Below, one piece after another: positions 16,838 through 25,148 of a stretch of DNA of 64,000 nt. Position numbers and translations under genes: made by a program. This DNA is from Flavobacterium sp. 90. GTDB taxonomy: Bacteria > Bacteroidota > Bacteroidia > Flavobacteriales > Flavobacteriaceae. The notes under the pieces were generated by a model. It ran no database searches. It was not told the DNA's origin and saw only the letters and a program-made list of their open reading frames with translations. How positions within the stretch are numbered: position 1 is the first letter of the stretch; each line of letters opens with the position of its first letter. The stretch is from the NCBI RefSeq assembly GCF_004339525.1, contig NZ_SMGE01000001.1:4340001-4404000 (forward strand), in the 5' to 3' direction.

Positions 16838-19800
16838 TTAGAATTCTAAATTTAAACCCATAGAAGTAGTTCTTGGCACAGGATAACGTCCCAAATCAAT
16901 ACCGCTAAGTGTTATATTTTGATCTAAATTTCCTAAAGCAGGATCAAAACCGGAGTATTTTGTCCAGGTATATAAGTTTTGAACATTGACATACAATCTA
17001 ACTTTAGATATAAAAGAATTTTTGAATATCTGGCTTGGTAAATCGTAGCTCAAAGAAACATTCTGAATTCTTAAATAAGAACCATCTTCAACAAATCTAT
17101 TTGAGATTCTACCGTTTCCATTTGGATCATTAAGCGTAATTCTTGGTTCATTTGTGTTTTCGTTTACGCCCGGTTCAAAAGCATTTATAGCTCTTGTACT
17201 TACGTTTGCAAATCGATCTCCAAACCCGGGATAAATTCCATCTGTATAATGACGTGTAAAGTTGTAGATTTCGTTGCCTTCGCTTCCGGTTAGCATAATA
17301 GATAAACTAAGGTTTTTGTATTTAAAGTTGTTGATAAATGAATACGTGAAATCCGGAATGGCGCTTCCTATCGCTTTTTGATCTTTAGCATCAATTTTTC
17401 CGTCGCCATTAAGATCTTTAAAACGAATATCACCAATTCCTGTTCCTGCTTCCTGAATTGGTCCTGCAGCTAATTCTGCAGCATTTTTAAATAATCCGTC
17501 CGTAACATATCCGTAGAATTGTCCAACTGGCTGACCTTCTGTAGTTCTGGTAACATTATACAAGTCAAATTGTACTTTTCCTAATAAAGATTTACCTGCA
17601 CCTTGAAAACTAGTTAGTTCATTATTGTATTTTGAAAAAATAACGGTACTATCCCAAGTAAAATTTTCGGTAACAATATTTCTGGTATTTAAGGTAAGTT
17701 CGATTCCTTTCGTTTCAATTTCACCCGTATTCAAATAATAATTAAGCGCACTTTGATTCGACTCGTCATTAATTTGTTTCGTAAGGAAATTAGAAGAATG
17801 TTTAACATAATAATCAAAGTCTAATTTTACTCTGTTATTAAGCATTCCTAATTCAAAACCAACATCAAAAGACTTAAGAGATTCCCATTTAATATTTGGA
17901 TTACCCAAGTTGTCAATTGTTGGAGATACGCCTCCAAATGGAGAAGCCGTCAACGAAAGAATCGTTTGGTATCTGTTTGCCGGAATATTTTGATTTCCAA
18001 CAGAACCATAACCTGCTTTAAATTTCAAATAATTTACTGTAGAAGATAAAGGCTCAAAAAACTTTTCGTTACTAACCGTCCAACCTGCGGCAAATGATGG
18101 AAAATAACCCCATTTATTATTAGGTCCAAAGTTTGAAGAAGCATCTGCTCTTAAAGACGCCGAAAAAGAGTAACGATCAGTAAAACTATAGTTTAATCTC
18201 GAAATATAAGACGTCATCGACCATCTTCCAGAACCGTTTCCGTTAACCGCTGTATCAATATCACCAATGTTTAAGTTCGTAAAATCTCTACTTAAGAATT
18301 CACCAGATCTGTAACCACTCAAATATTCGTATTGACTTTCTTGCGCTTCCTGACCTAGTAAAAACGTAAAATTGTGTTTCTCGTTGAAAGTTTTATTATA
18401 AGTCAAATAATTTTTTAAACTCCAATAAAAACTTTGATCCTGCTGTTTGTATGATTTGTTTAAAAGCTCAGAAACATTTCCTAAAGTATATTTAGGCGCA
18501 AAAGAGCTGCTTTTTGCAAAATTTAAATCATATCCCAATTCTGTTCTAAAAACCAAACCTTTAGTAAGCGTGAAATCAGCAAATACATTTCCGTTGATTT
18601 TATATCGGTCCGTTTTTGCATTATTGTATTCTGACAAAGCAATTGGATTCGTCGCCTCATTTGCCGAAGAACCTAAACCACTTGTTGGACCGGCAAAAGA
18701 ACCGTCAGCATATCTTACAGGTAATTCCGGAGATTGTCTCAACGTATTCATTACTAAACCACCTCTGTCATCATTTCGAACAACTTGTTGAGATGATTTA
18801 CTGATCGACATATTGTTACCAATTTTCAACCATGATTTTACAGTTGAATCGATGTTTAATCGCATAGACATTCTGTTGAAATCTGAATTTAGAACAATAC
18901 CTTCCTGATCAAAATAGTTCAAAGAAGTATAATATCTTGTTCCTTCTTTTTCGCCAGAAAATGATATTTGATGATTGTACATCGTTGCAGTTCTAAAAAG
19001 TTCGTCCTGCCAGTTTGTTCCATTGCCTAATAAATCAGGTTTTTGATATTGATACGGAACTGGCTCACCATTCATTTTGAAAATTTTTGCCTGATAAGCT
19101 GCATATTGTGGCAAGTTTAAAACATCAACTGAATTTGCCACTTGTTGCGTTCCTAAATAGGTTTCATATGAAAAAGTCGATTTTCCTTTTTTTCCTTTTT
19201 TAGTGGTAATCAAAACGACACCATTTGCACCATTTGCACCATATATTGCCGTTGATGAAGCGTCTTTTAGGATATCAATAGTTTCAATATCCGAAATATT
19301 CAATCCTGATAAAGCCGAGTTTTTAGTTTGTCCGTTTCCTCCGCCTAAAGCGCTAAACGAAAATGAATCGTTGTTTTTATCTGCAAAAACCGGAGTTCCG
19401 TCAATTACATATAAAGGTTCATTTCCGTTAATAGAAGTAATTCCACGAATTTGAACCGAAATTCCTCCTCCCGGTGTACCTGAATTTTGAGTCACATTTA
19501 CCCCGGCAGCTTTACCCACAAGAGCCTGATCGATAGAAGTAAAAGGCTTGTCCTGAATTTCAGAAGCTTTAATCGAAGAAATTGCTCCGTTTACATCTTT
19601 TCTTTTTGAAGTTCCGTAACCAATCACGACAACTTCATTTAATTTTTCAAGGTCATTGACCATGTTGACCTTCATCACTGATTTTGTGTCCGCTGGCAAA
19701 GACACATTTTTGTAACCGATATAACTAAAGATTAATGTACTTTTTGGATCTACATTGTTTAAGATAAAACCTCCGTCAAAATCGGTGGTAGTTGCATTTT

Positions 19801-19942
19801 TTGTTCCTTGTACTATTACACCAACACCGGGTAAGCCGAGTCCTTCTGATGTTACTTTTCCTTTAACAGTTTGGGCAAAGAAAAAATTTCCCCACATTAA
19901 CACTGCTAAGCACAATAGTTTTTTTAATGTTCTTTTCTGCAT
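16838..19942 (-). CDS. SusC/RagA-family TonB-dependent transporter (beta-glucan/xylan PUL)
   Basis: A full-length 1034-residue SusC. The signal peptide covers residues 1-23. A carboxypeptidase-D-regulatory-like domain spans about 26-105 (VKGKVTSEGLGLPGVGV). A TonB box-like VVVIGYGTSKRKD and the plug (about 110-230, with VQIRGITSINGNEPLYVIDG and YGANGANGVVLITTKKG) follow, then the 22-strand barrel ending MGLNLEF. It is the first gene of the PUL operon, with a 436-bp upstream region carrying the proposed HTCS operator. It imports beta-glucan or xylan oligosaccharides into the periplasm, where GH3 can act. A 73-codon frame upstream of its start overlaps the operator and is not considered a gene. 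Confidence 0.96.
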   Translation of the reverse strand: MQKRTLKKLLCLAVLMWGNFFFAQTVKGKVTSEGLGLPGVGVIVQGTKNATTTDFDGGFILNNVDPKSTLIFSYIGYKNVSLPADTKSVMKVNMVNDLEKLNEVVVIGYGTSKRKDVNGAISSIKASEIQDKPFTSIDQALVGKAAGVNVTQNSGTPGGGISVQIRGITSINGNEPLYVIDGTPVFADKNNDSFSFSALGGGNGQTKNSALSGLNISDIETIDILKDASSTAIYGANGANGVVLITTKKGKKGKSTFSYETYLGTQQVANSVDVLNLPQYAAYQAKIFKMNGEPVPYQYQKPDLLGNGTNWQDELFRTATMYNHQISFSGEKEGTRYYTSLNYFDQEGIVLNSDFNRMSMRLNIDSTVKSWLKIGNNMSISKSSQQVVRNDDRGGLVMNTLRQSPELPVRYADGSFAGPTSGLGSSANEATNPIALSEYNNAKTDRYKINGNVFADFTLTKGLVFRTELGYDLNFAKSSSFAPKYTLGNVSELLNKSYKQQDQSFYWSLKNYLTYNKTFNEKHNFTFLLGQEAQESQYEYLSGYRSGEFLSRDFTNLNIGDIDTAVNGNGSGRWSMTSYISRLNYSFTDRYSFSASLRADASSNFGPNNKWGYFPSFAAGWTVSNEKFFEPLSSTVNYLKFKAGYGSVGNQNIPANRYQTILSLTASPFGGVSPTIDNLGNPNIKWESLKSFDVGFELGMLNNRVKLDFDYYVKHSSNFLTKQINDESNQSALNYYLNTGEIETKGIELTLNTRNIVTENFTWDSTVIFSKYNNELTSFQGAGKSLLGKVQFDLYNVTRTTEGQPVGQFYGYVTDGLFKNAAELAAGPIQEAGTGIGDIRFKDLNGDGKIDAKDQKAIGSAIPDFTYSFINNFKYKNLSLSIMLTGSEGNEIYNFTRHYTDGIYPGFGDRFANVSTRAINAFEPGVNENTNEPRITLNDPNGNGRISNRFVEDGSYLRIQNVSLSYDLPSQIFKNSFISKVRLYVNVQNLYTWTKYSGFDPALGNLDQNITLSGIDLGRYPVPRTTSMGLNLEF

Positions 19943-20087
19943 AAAAATTGGTTGATTAAGTTAGTTTAGTTTTTATTGTAAAATCTTTAATAGAAGCCTC
20001 TTTTTGCACGCTCAAAACAAGAGTCATCAGACGAAAACTTTTTCTTAAATATTTCTTAACGAAAGTAAAATCTAGAGGTATCCTATT

Positions 20088-20125
20088 GTAGAACAGATGA
20101 AGCATATTGTGCAACAAATGATGCA
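20088..20125 (-). promoter_or_regulatory. Candidate HTCS operator upstream of susC
   Basis: This 38-bp block matches one upstream of the GH3 gene (27551-27588) at 31 of 38 positions with no gaps. The seven mismatches fall in three short spacers. Conserved blocks on the minus strand, in order, are TGCATCATTTGT, then ACA, ATGCTTCA and TGTTCTAC. It begins 146 bp before the susC start. A nearby TAGATTTT (20067-20074, minus) resembles the Bacteroidota -7 box. The assignment to the adjacent HTCS is inference. Confidence 0.6.
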
Positions 20126-20311
20126 AAAAAAAGAGCTTAAACGCTATTATTACTAAAAAGAGAGAATTGAGACACAAAAACAGATACTGAAGTATTGCTA
20201 TAAAAATGGCGCAAAAAGTATTGTTTGTATAAAAAAATAAGATAATATTTTAGAAATGTCAATTTTTGTTTCAAATCAGTAAGAATGCTTTTTGAGGAAA
20301 TTGACTTACAA

Positions 20312-20349
20312 AAAAAAGAGCCTCGATTTTAGTACCGAAGCTCTTTTTC
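20312..20349 (-). terminator. Terminator of the HTCS gene
   Basis: On the minus strand, AAAAAGAGCTTCG and CGAGGCTCTTTTT pair with one mismatch around a 10-nt loop, ending in a T-run of seven. It lies 30 bp beyond the HTCS stop, separating it from the susC promoter. Confidence 0.8.
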
Positions 20350-20378
20350 TAATTATATTTTGTATTTAATGGACATTT

Positions 20379-23300
20379 TTAACGCTTATTTCCTTGATCT
20401 TTTTCTTGTGTAGGCAAATATCCGTATTTAATTTTGTAGCATTTAGAAAAATAGGAGGGAGAAGTAAAACCTACTTTATAGCTAATTTCGTTGATATTAT
20501 TATTGCCTTTTTCGATCAGTTGTTTTGCTTTTTCTAATCGAACATTTCTAATAAATTCATTAACAGAAACGCCAGTTAATGTTTTTATCTTTCGATACAA
20601 CTGACTTCTGCTCAGGAAAATTTTAGAAGACAAAAGTTCTACAGTCAATTCAGGTTCGCTAATGTTTTCGTTGATAAAATGCAGAATCTTTTGAATAAAT
20701 TCATTATCGAGCGACGTTGTTTTTTCTTTGCCATCTTTTGTGATTCCGCTGTAAAACTTCTTAAACATAATTTGTCTGCTTGTAATAAGTTGCGCCAGAC
20801 TCGATTTTAAAATATCCAATTCAAATGGTTTGCTCAAATACATATCAGCGCCCGAATCGATACCTTCTAATCGGTCTTTTACCATCGCTTTTGCCGAAAG
20901 CATTAACAAAGGAATATGACTTGTTTTTAAATCACCTTTTATGTTTTTACACAATTGTAATCCGTCCATTACAGGCATAATAACGTCTGTAATTATTAAA
21001 TCAGGTAATTTCTGAACAGCAAGTTCATAACCTTTCTGACCATTTTCGGCAGCAATAACTTTATACAATTTGCTTAATTCATTTTTCAGATAATTTCTTA
21101 ATTCAGGATTGTCTTCAACAATTAAAACAGTATATGGTTTTGCCGTTTCGACAACATCATTTTCGACAGTTTGATCCGTTTCATCATCGTTATCAAGCGA
21201 ATGATTAACAGATTCAGTCAGAAATTTAGTTTTAGTTTTTTCGGTTTTAAAAACCTCGTCGATGATTTCACTTTTCTTGTACAAAGATTTACCCAAAGGA
21301 AAAGTTACCGTAAATTTTGTGCCTTCTCCAACCTGACTTTCAACATCAATTCGTCCTTTATGAAGCTCAACAAATTCTTTCACAACCTCTAAACCAATTC
21401 CTGTACTTCCATAATAATCTTTATTGACATTATTAACCTGATAAAATCTGTCAAAGATTCTTTTCAGATCTTTTTTGTGAATTCCGGAACCTGTGTCTGT
21501 AATGGTTATCGAAAAAGAAGGAACTTTATTTCCATTAACCAATAGCAAATTATCAGCATCTGATTTTGCTATAGAAATGGTAATAGAACCGTTATCCGGA
21601 GTAAATTTAAAGGCATTTGAAATAATATTGAACAGTATTTTTTCAAGCATTTTAGAATCCAGCCAGTCTTCAAGTTCATCAAATGCAGATTCAAAATTGA
21701 TAGTAATATTTCGCGCTGCAGCTTCTTCATCAAAATAACCTATAATTCCTTGTGTAAATGCTACAACTTCAATTTTTTTAGCCTGAAGCGAAATTTTGTT
21801 AAACTCTAATTTATTAAAATCCATAAGCTCGTTGATTAGTCTCGAAAGCCTGTCTGAACTTTTGTGTACAATTTTTAATTTATTATGAATTTCAGGAGAT
21901 ACATTTTTACTTTTTAGAATGTCTTCCAATGGATTAATAATCAGCGTTAATGGCGTTCTGAATTCATGCGAAATATTCGTGAAAAATTGTAATTTCTTAT
22001 TGTTTAATTTCTCTGATTGAATATTTTTTTCCTTTTCTAAAAGTATCGCTTGTTTGGCCTTAAAGCGATTTTGATAAATTTTATTTAGATATATAATCAG
22101 GAAAACTAAAATAGAAGTATATAATAAATACGCCCAGAAAGTTTTCCACCACGGCGGCAGAACTTTTATTTTTAATTCTAACGGATTATTGCTCCACGAA
22201 CCATCTGCATTTGCCGATTTTACTTTAAAAACATAATTTCCCGGCGCCAGATTGGTATAAGTTGCCGTTCTGTTATTTCCCACATAATTCCAATCTTTTT
22301 CAAAACCTTGCAGATAATAGGCATATTGGTTTTTCTTCGAATAATTATAGTTGATTCCCACATATTCAATAGTAAAAACAGATTGCGTATAGTTGAGAAT
22401 AATTTCCTTTGTCTCAGCAATTACTTTGGTTAACGGCGAAGCATCTTCATTGGGTTTTACAGATTTATTGAATAATTTGAAATCGCTGAAATACAATTTT
22501 GGCGCTTTCTCTGTCTTTTTAATTTCGTTTGGATTAAAATAATTTAGGCCTTCGTAGCTTCCAAAATACAATTCTCCATTTCCATCTTTAAAGACAGCAT
22601 TATTGTTGAAATCATTATCAACAAGACCGTCATCTTTAGTAAAATTGGTGCTTTTTTTATTTTTGAAATCGAGTTTTGTTAATCCCGATCCGCCGCTTAT
22701 CCATAAAGATCCACTGTTATCAGCAATTATAGCGCGAACAGATTTTTCTTTAAAACCCGGAAAGTCATTATAGTTTGAAAACGTTTTGTCTTTTTTATTA
22801 TAACTAAACAATCCTTCGCCATCTGTTCCTATCCAAATTGTTTTATCATTAGATTCGTAAATCGATAAAATAGTCTGAATGCTATTGTACTTCGTTTTGT
22901 CGTTGAACATCGCATCGCGCATTTTGGTCACTTTAAAATCAGAATCGCCTTTTAAACTTACCTGATATAAACCTAAAATGGTTCCAACCCACAAAACATT
23001 ATCAGAATCTACAAAAACTTTACGAATAAAAGCATTGTCTAAAGCGTTGTCTGTAAATGATTTCGATTCACAATGAATAAAAGTATTGGTCTTATTATCA
23101 AAATAATGCAATCCTTTTATGAAAGTTCCAATCCAGATTCGACCTTTTGAATCTTCCGAAAAACTAAAAATTCGATTCGATTTTAATCCCGAAGTATTTG
23201 CCGTATTGTAGTTGATGAATCGGGTAGTGCCATTTTTCAAAAAGTAGATTCCGCGATCCCAGCTTCCAATCCAGATATTTTGTTTACTGTCTAAAAATAT

Positions 23301-24539
23301 GGTTTGAATATCAGCAGCATCTAAACCGGAATAATAGCTTTGATTGTTTTTGTTTACGTGAATATAACTTTTAGTAGCAAGATTATAAATGTCAAGTCCT
23401 CCGCCTTCATTACTAATTAACAGATTTCCTTTTTTATCTTTTACAACAGATGTAACATAACTTGTTTGTAGCGAATTATCATTGTTAACTTGTGATTCAA
23501 GCGAATTGAATTTGTTATTGGGTTTATCAAATACACCAAGTCCTTTATTAAAATAGCCTAACCAAAGACGCTTTTCTTTATCTTCAAATAAAGACCAGAC
23601 AGAATTAGATTTTAAACTAAAATCATTGTACTTACTGTGCAAATATTTTTGAAGTACTTGACCTTTATAGTTTACAACCAATAATCCGTCATTTTCAGTA
23701 CCGCAAATGATATAATCGTGACTGCTTTCTATAATCGATAAGATTTTGTTTTTGGTAATCGAATAATTTTCAAATTGGTAATTATCTGTTTCCGGTTTAA
23801 TTTTGATCAGACCGTTTTCTGTTGTTCCCAGCCATATATAGCCAAATTTATCTATAACAAGATTTTCGATATCGTCTAATAAAGGTTCTCTTTTGAATTT
23901 GTCTTTATAAACCTGTTTGAGTTTTCCGTTTAAATCAAGTTCTAAAAGTCCATAACTCGTTCCTAAATAAATAATTCCGTGTTTATTTTTTACCGAAGAT
24001 TTTATTAGAAAATTAAATTTATCCAACACTTTTGACGGAATCAGAGAAGCTTTTAAAGTCTTTATATTAAGTTTGAATAATCCAAAACCATAAGTGCCCA
24101 GAATTAAATTACCTTTGTTATCCTGAATAATGGTTTTTACGGTAATGGGTTCGTCGTAACCTTTTGTGATTACATCCTCAATATTGATTTTGGTAAAATT
24201 GTCTAAATCCCTGTTGTACAAACATAAACCATCGTCCGTACCAACCCATAAATTATTATCAGAATCAATAAAAGTGGCATAAACAAAGTTACTGTTTATG
24301 GAGCCGGGCTTTTTATTGTATCCATATCCAAAATAATTTACGCCATCATATCGATACAAACCCGTGCCGTTTGTGCCAATCCAGATAAAGCCATTTTTAT
24401 CCTGAATAATCGAAGAAATAGCCCTTTTGGAAGTAGTTTCCTGTATACTTCTAAATTGGTAGTTGTCAAATTTTTCTTGAGAAAACAGGCAATTCAGACC
24501 TATAAAGTAGGATATAAGTATATATGTAATGTTTTTCAT
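20379..24539 (-). CDS. Hybrid two-component system sensor/regulator (HTCS)
   Basis: A 1386-residue one-protein signalling system. A signal peptide (residues 1-20) leads to periplasmic two-component propeller repeats (about 25-680, recurring IWIGT and LWVGT blades). A Y_Y_Y domain (about 720-785) and one membrane helix (about 800-820) follow. The HisKA domain has His858 in NISHEFRTP, followed by the ATPase domain (GSTGIGLEVVKEF). The receiver domain has Asp1185 in ITDVIMPVMDG, and an AraC-type DNA-binding domain ends the protein (about 1285-1380, GFTSPSYFSKCYKIKYG). HTCS proteins sense oligosaccharides in the periplasm and activate the adjacent PUL. It lies between the SusC operon and GH3, both of which carry the shared 38-bp motif, so these are its likely targets. 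Confidence 0.95.
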   Translation of the reverse strand: MKNITYILISYFIGLNCLFSQEKFDNYQFRSIQETTSKRAISSIIQDKNGFIWIGTNGTGLYRYDGVNYFGYGYNKKPGSINSNFVYATFIDSDNNLWVGTDDGLCLYNRDLDNFTKINIEDVITKGYDEPITVKTIIQDNKGNLILGTYGFGLFKLNIKTLKASLIPSKVLDKFNFLIKSSVKNKHGIIYLGTSYGLLELDLNGKLKQVYKDKFKREPLLDDIENLVIDKFGYIWLGTTENGLIKIKPETDNYQFENYSITKNKILSIIESSHDYIICGTENDGLLVVNYKGQVLQKYLHSKYNDFSLKSNSVWSLFEDKEKRLWLGYFNKGLGVFDKPNNKFNSLESQVNNDNSLQTSYVTSVVKDKKGNLLISNEGGGLDIYNLATKSYIHVNKNNQSYYSGLDAADIQTIFLDSKQNIWIGSWDRGIYFLKNGTTRFINYNTANTSGLKSNRIFSFSEDSKGRIWIGTFIKGLHYFDNKTNTFIHCESKSFTDNALDNAFIRKVFVDSDNVLWVGTILGLYQVSLKGDSDFKVTKMRDAMFNDKTKYNSIQTILSIYESNDKTIWIGTDGEGLFSYNKKDKTFSNYNDFPGFKEKSVRAIIADNSGSLWISGGSGLTKLDFKNKKSTNFTKDDGLVDNDFNNNAVFKDGNGELYFGSYEGLNYFNPNEIKKTEKAPKLYFSDFKLFNKSVKPNEDASPLTKVIAETKEIILNYTQSVFTIEYVGINYNYSKKNQYAYYLQGFEKDWNYVGNNRTATYTNLAPGNYVFKVKSANADGSWSNNPLELKIKVLPPWWKTFWAYLLYTSILVFLIIYLNKIYQNRFKAKQAILLEKEKNIQSEKLNNKKLQFFTNISHEFRTPLTLIINPLEDILKSKNVSPEIHNKLKIVHKSSDRLSRLINELMDFNKLEFNKISLQAKKIEVVAFTQGIIGYFDEEAAARNITINFESAFDELEDWLDSKMLEKILFNIISNAFKFTPDNGSITISIAKSDADNLLLVNGNKVPSFSITITDTGSGIHKKDLKRIFDRFYQVNNVNKDYYGSTGIGLEVVKEFVELHKGRIDVESQVGEGTKFTVTFPLGKSLYKKSEIIDEVFKTEKTKTKFLTESVNHSLDNDDETDQTVENDVVETAKPYTVLIVEDNPELRNYLKNELSKLYKVIAAENGQKGYELAVQKLPDLIITDVIMPVMDGLQLCKNIKGDLKTSHIPLLMLSAKAMVKDRLEGIDSGADMYLSKPFELDILKSSLAQLITSRQIMFKKFYSGITKDGKEKTTSLDNEFIQKILHFINENISEPELTVELLSSKIFLSRSQLYRKIKTLTGVSVNEFIRNVRLEKAKQLIEKGNNNINEISYKVGFTSPSYFSKCYKIKYGYLPTQEKDQGNKR

Positions 24540-24633
24540 TTACATTTTGATGTTATTATTTATCAACTTTGATTGGAAATAAAAGAGACAATTGATTCTT
24601 TTTTTTAAATATATGCCAATTAAAAGTTGAAGT

Positions 24634-24787
24634 GTGCCGTTAGGTACTAAATATTGGTAGAAAAAATGGATCGGAATAAATTTAGCGTGCCGTAGGTACG
24701 CAACAAAATGATAACTATTGCGTACCTACGGCACGCCAATATATTTCAAATCTATAATGACTACCAATATTTAGTGCCTAACGGCAC
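24634..24787. repeat. Nested palindromic element P1
   Basis: Outer 27-nt arms (24634-24660 and 24761-24787) begin GTGCCGTTAGG and are complementary. Inner 19-nt arms (24685-24703 and 24718-24736) read GCGTGCCGTAGGTACGCAA and its complement. The 14-nt loop is CAAAATGATAACTA. Related copies lie at 46163, 62934 and 63345. Flanks begin with TGCCAATTAAAAG. Relative to its spacers, the loop in this copy is inverted compared with the other three. Confidence 0.85.
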
Positions 24788-24895
24788 TCTAAATTTTTCA
24801 ACTCTTGATTCGTAAAAGATATACAATAATATGAAACAATATAAATAAAAGTAAATATGACATTTAATTTTTTTATTTAAATTTTTCCTATTGCC

Positions 24896-24937
24896 AAAAA
24901 CCTGAGCCCGATATTAATTAATCGTACTCAGGTTTTT
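24896..24937. terminator. Hairpin terminator between the HTCS and GH3 genes
   Basis: Perfect 11-bp arms (AAAAACCTGAG / CTCAGGTTTTT) enclose an inner ATTAATTAAT-containing stem, with T-runs on both strands. It lies 212 bp past the GH3 stop, so it probably ends the GH3 transcript. Confidence 0.65.
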
Positions 24938-25014
24938 GGATTGTTTACTTAAGAATGAATCCCAATGCTTCGGACAATGTCATTTGATTAGGCTTAAGAA
25001 AAATATTATAAGTA

Positions 25015-25124
25015 AAATCCGTTTTTATCAGCGTTTTCGCTTTAACGAATCAGTAAAATCAGCGTCTAATTTTGACGCGGATAAAACAGATTTACTTCGT
25101 AAAGACGCGGATAAAAACGGATTT
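25015..25124. repeat. Intergenic repeat, family R2, copy b (most symmetrical)
   Basis: Two long arms, 25015-25067 and 25074-25124, are imperfect complements. The right arm itself carries two near-direct copies of GACGCGGATAAAA. The element can fold into a hairpin of about 50 bp and sits directly before the GH3 stop. Related copies are at 7853 and 33094. Confidence 0.7.
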
Positions 25125-25148
25125 TTTCAATTACTTTTTAGAAAGACT

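Noticed and set aside
19956..20177. A 73-codon frame on the minus strand upstream of susC
   Set aside because: It overlaps the candidate HTCS operator and has no recognisable domain; the susC upstream region is better explained as regulatory.
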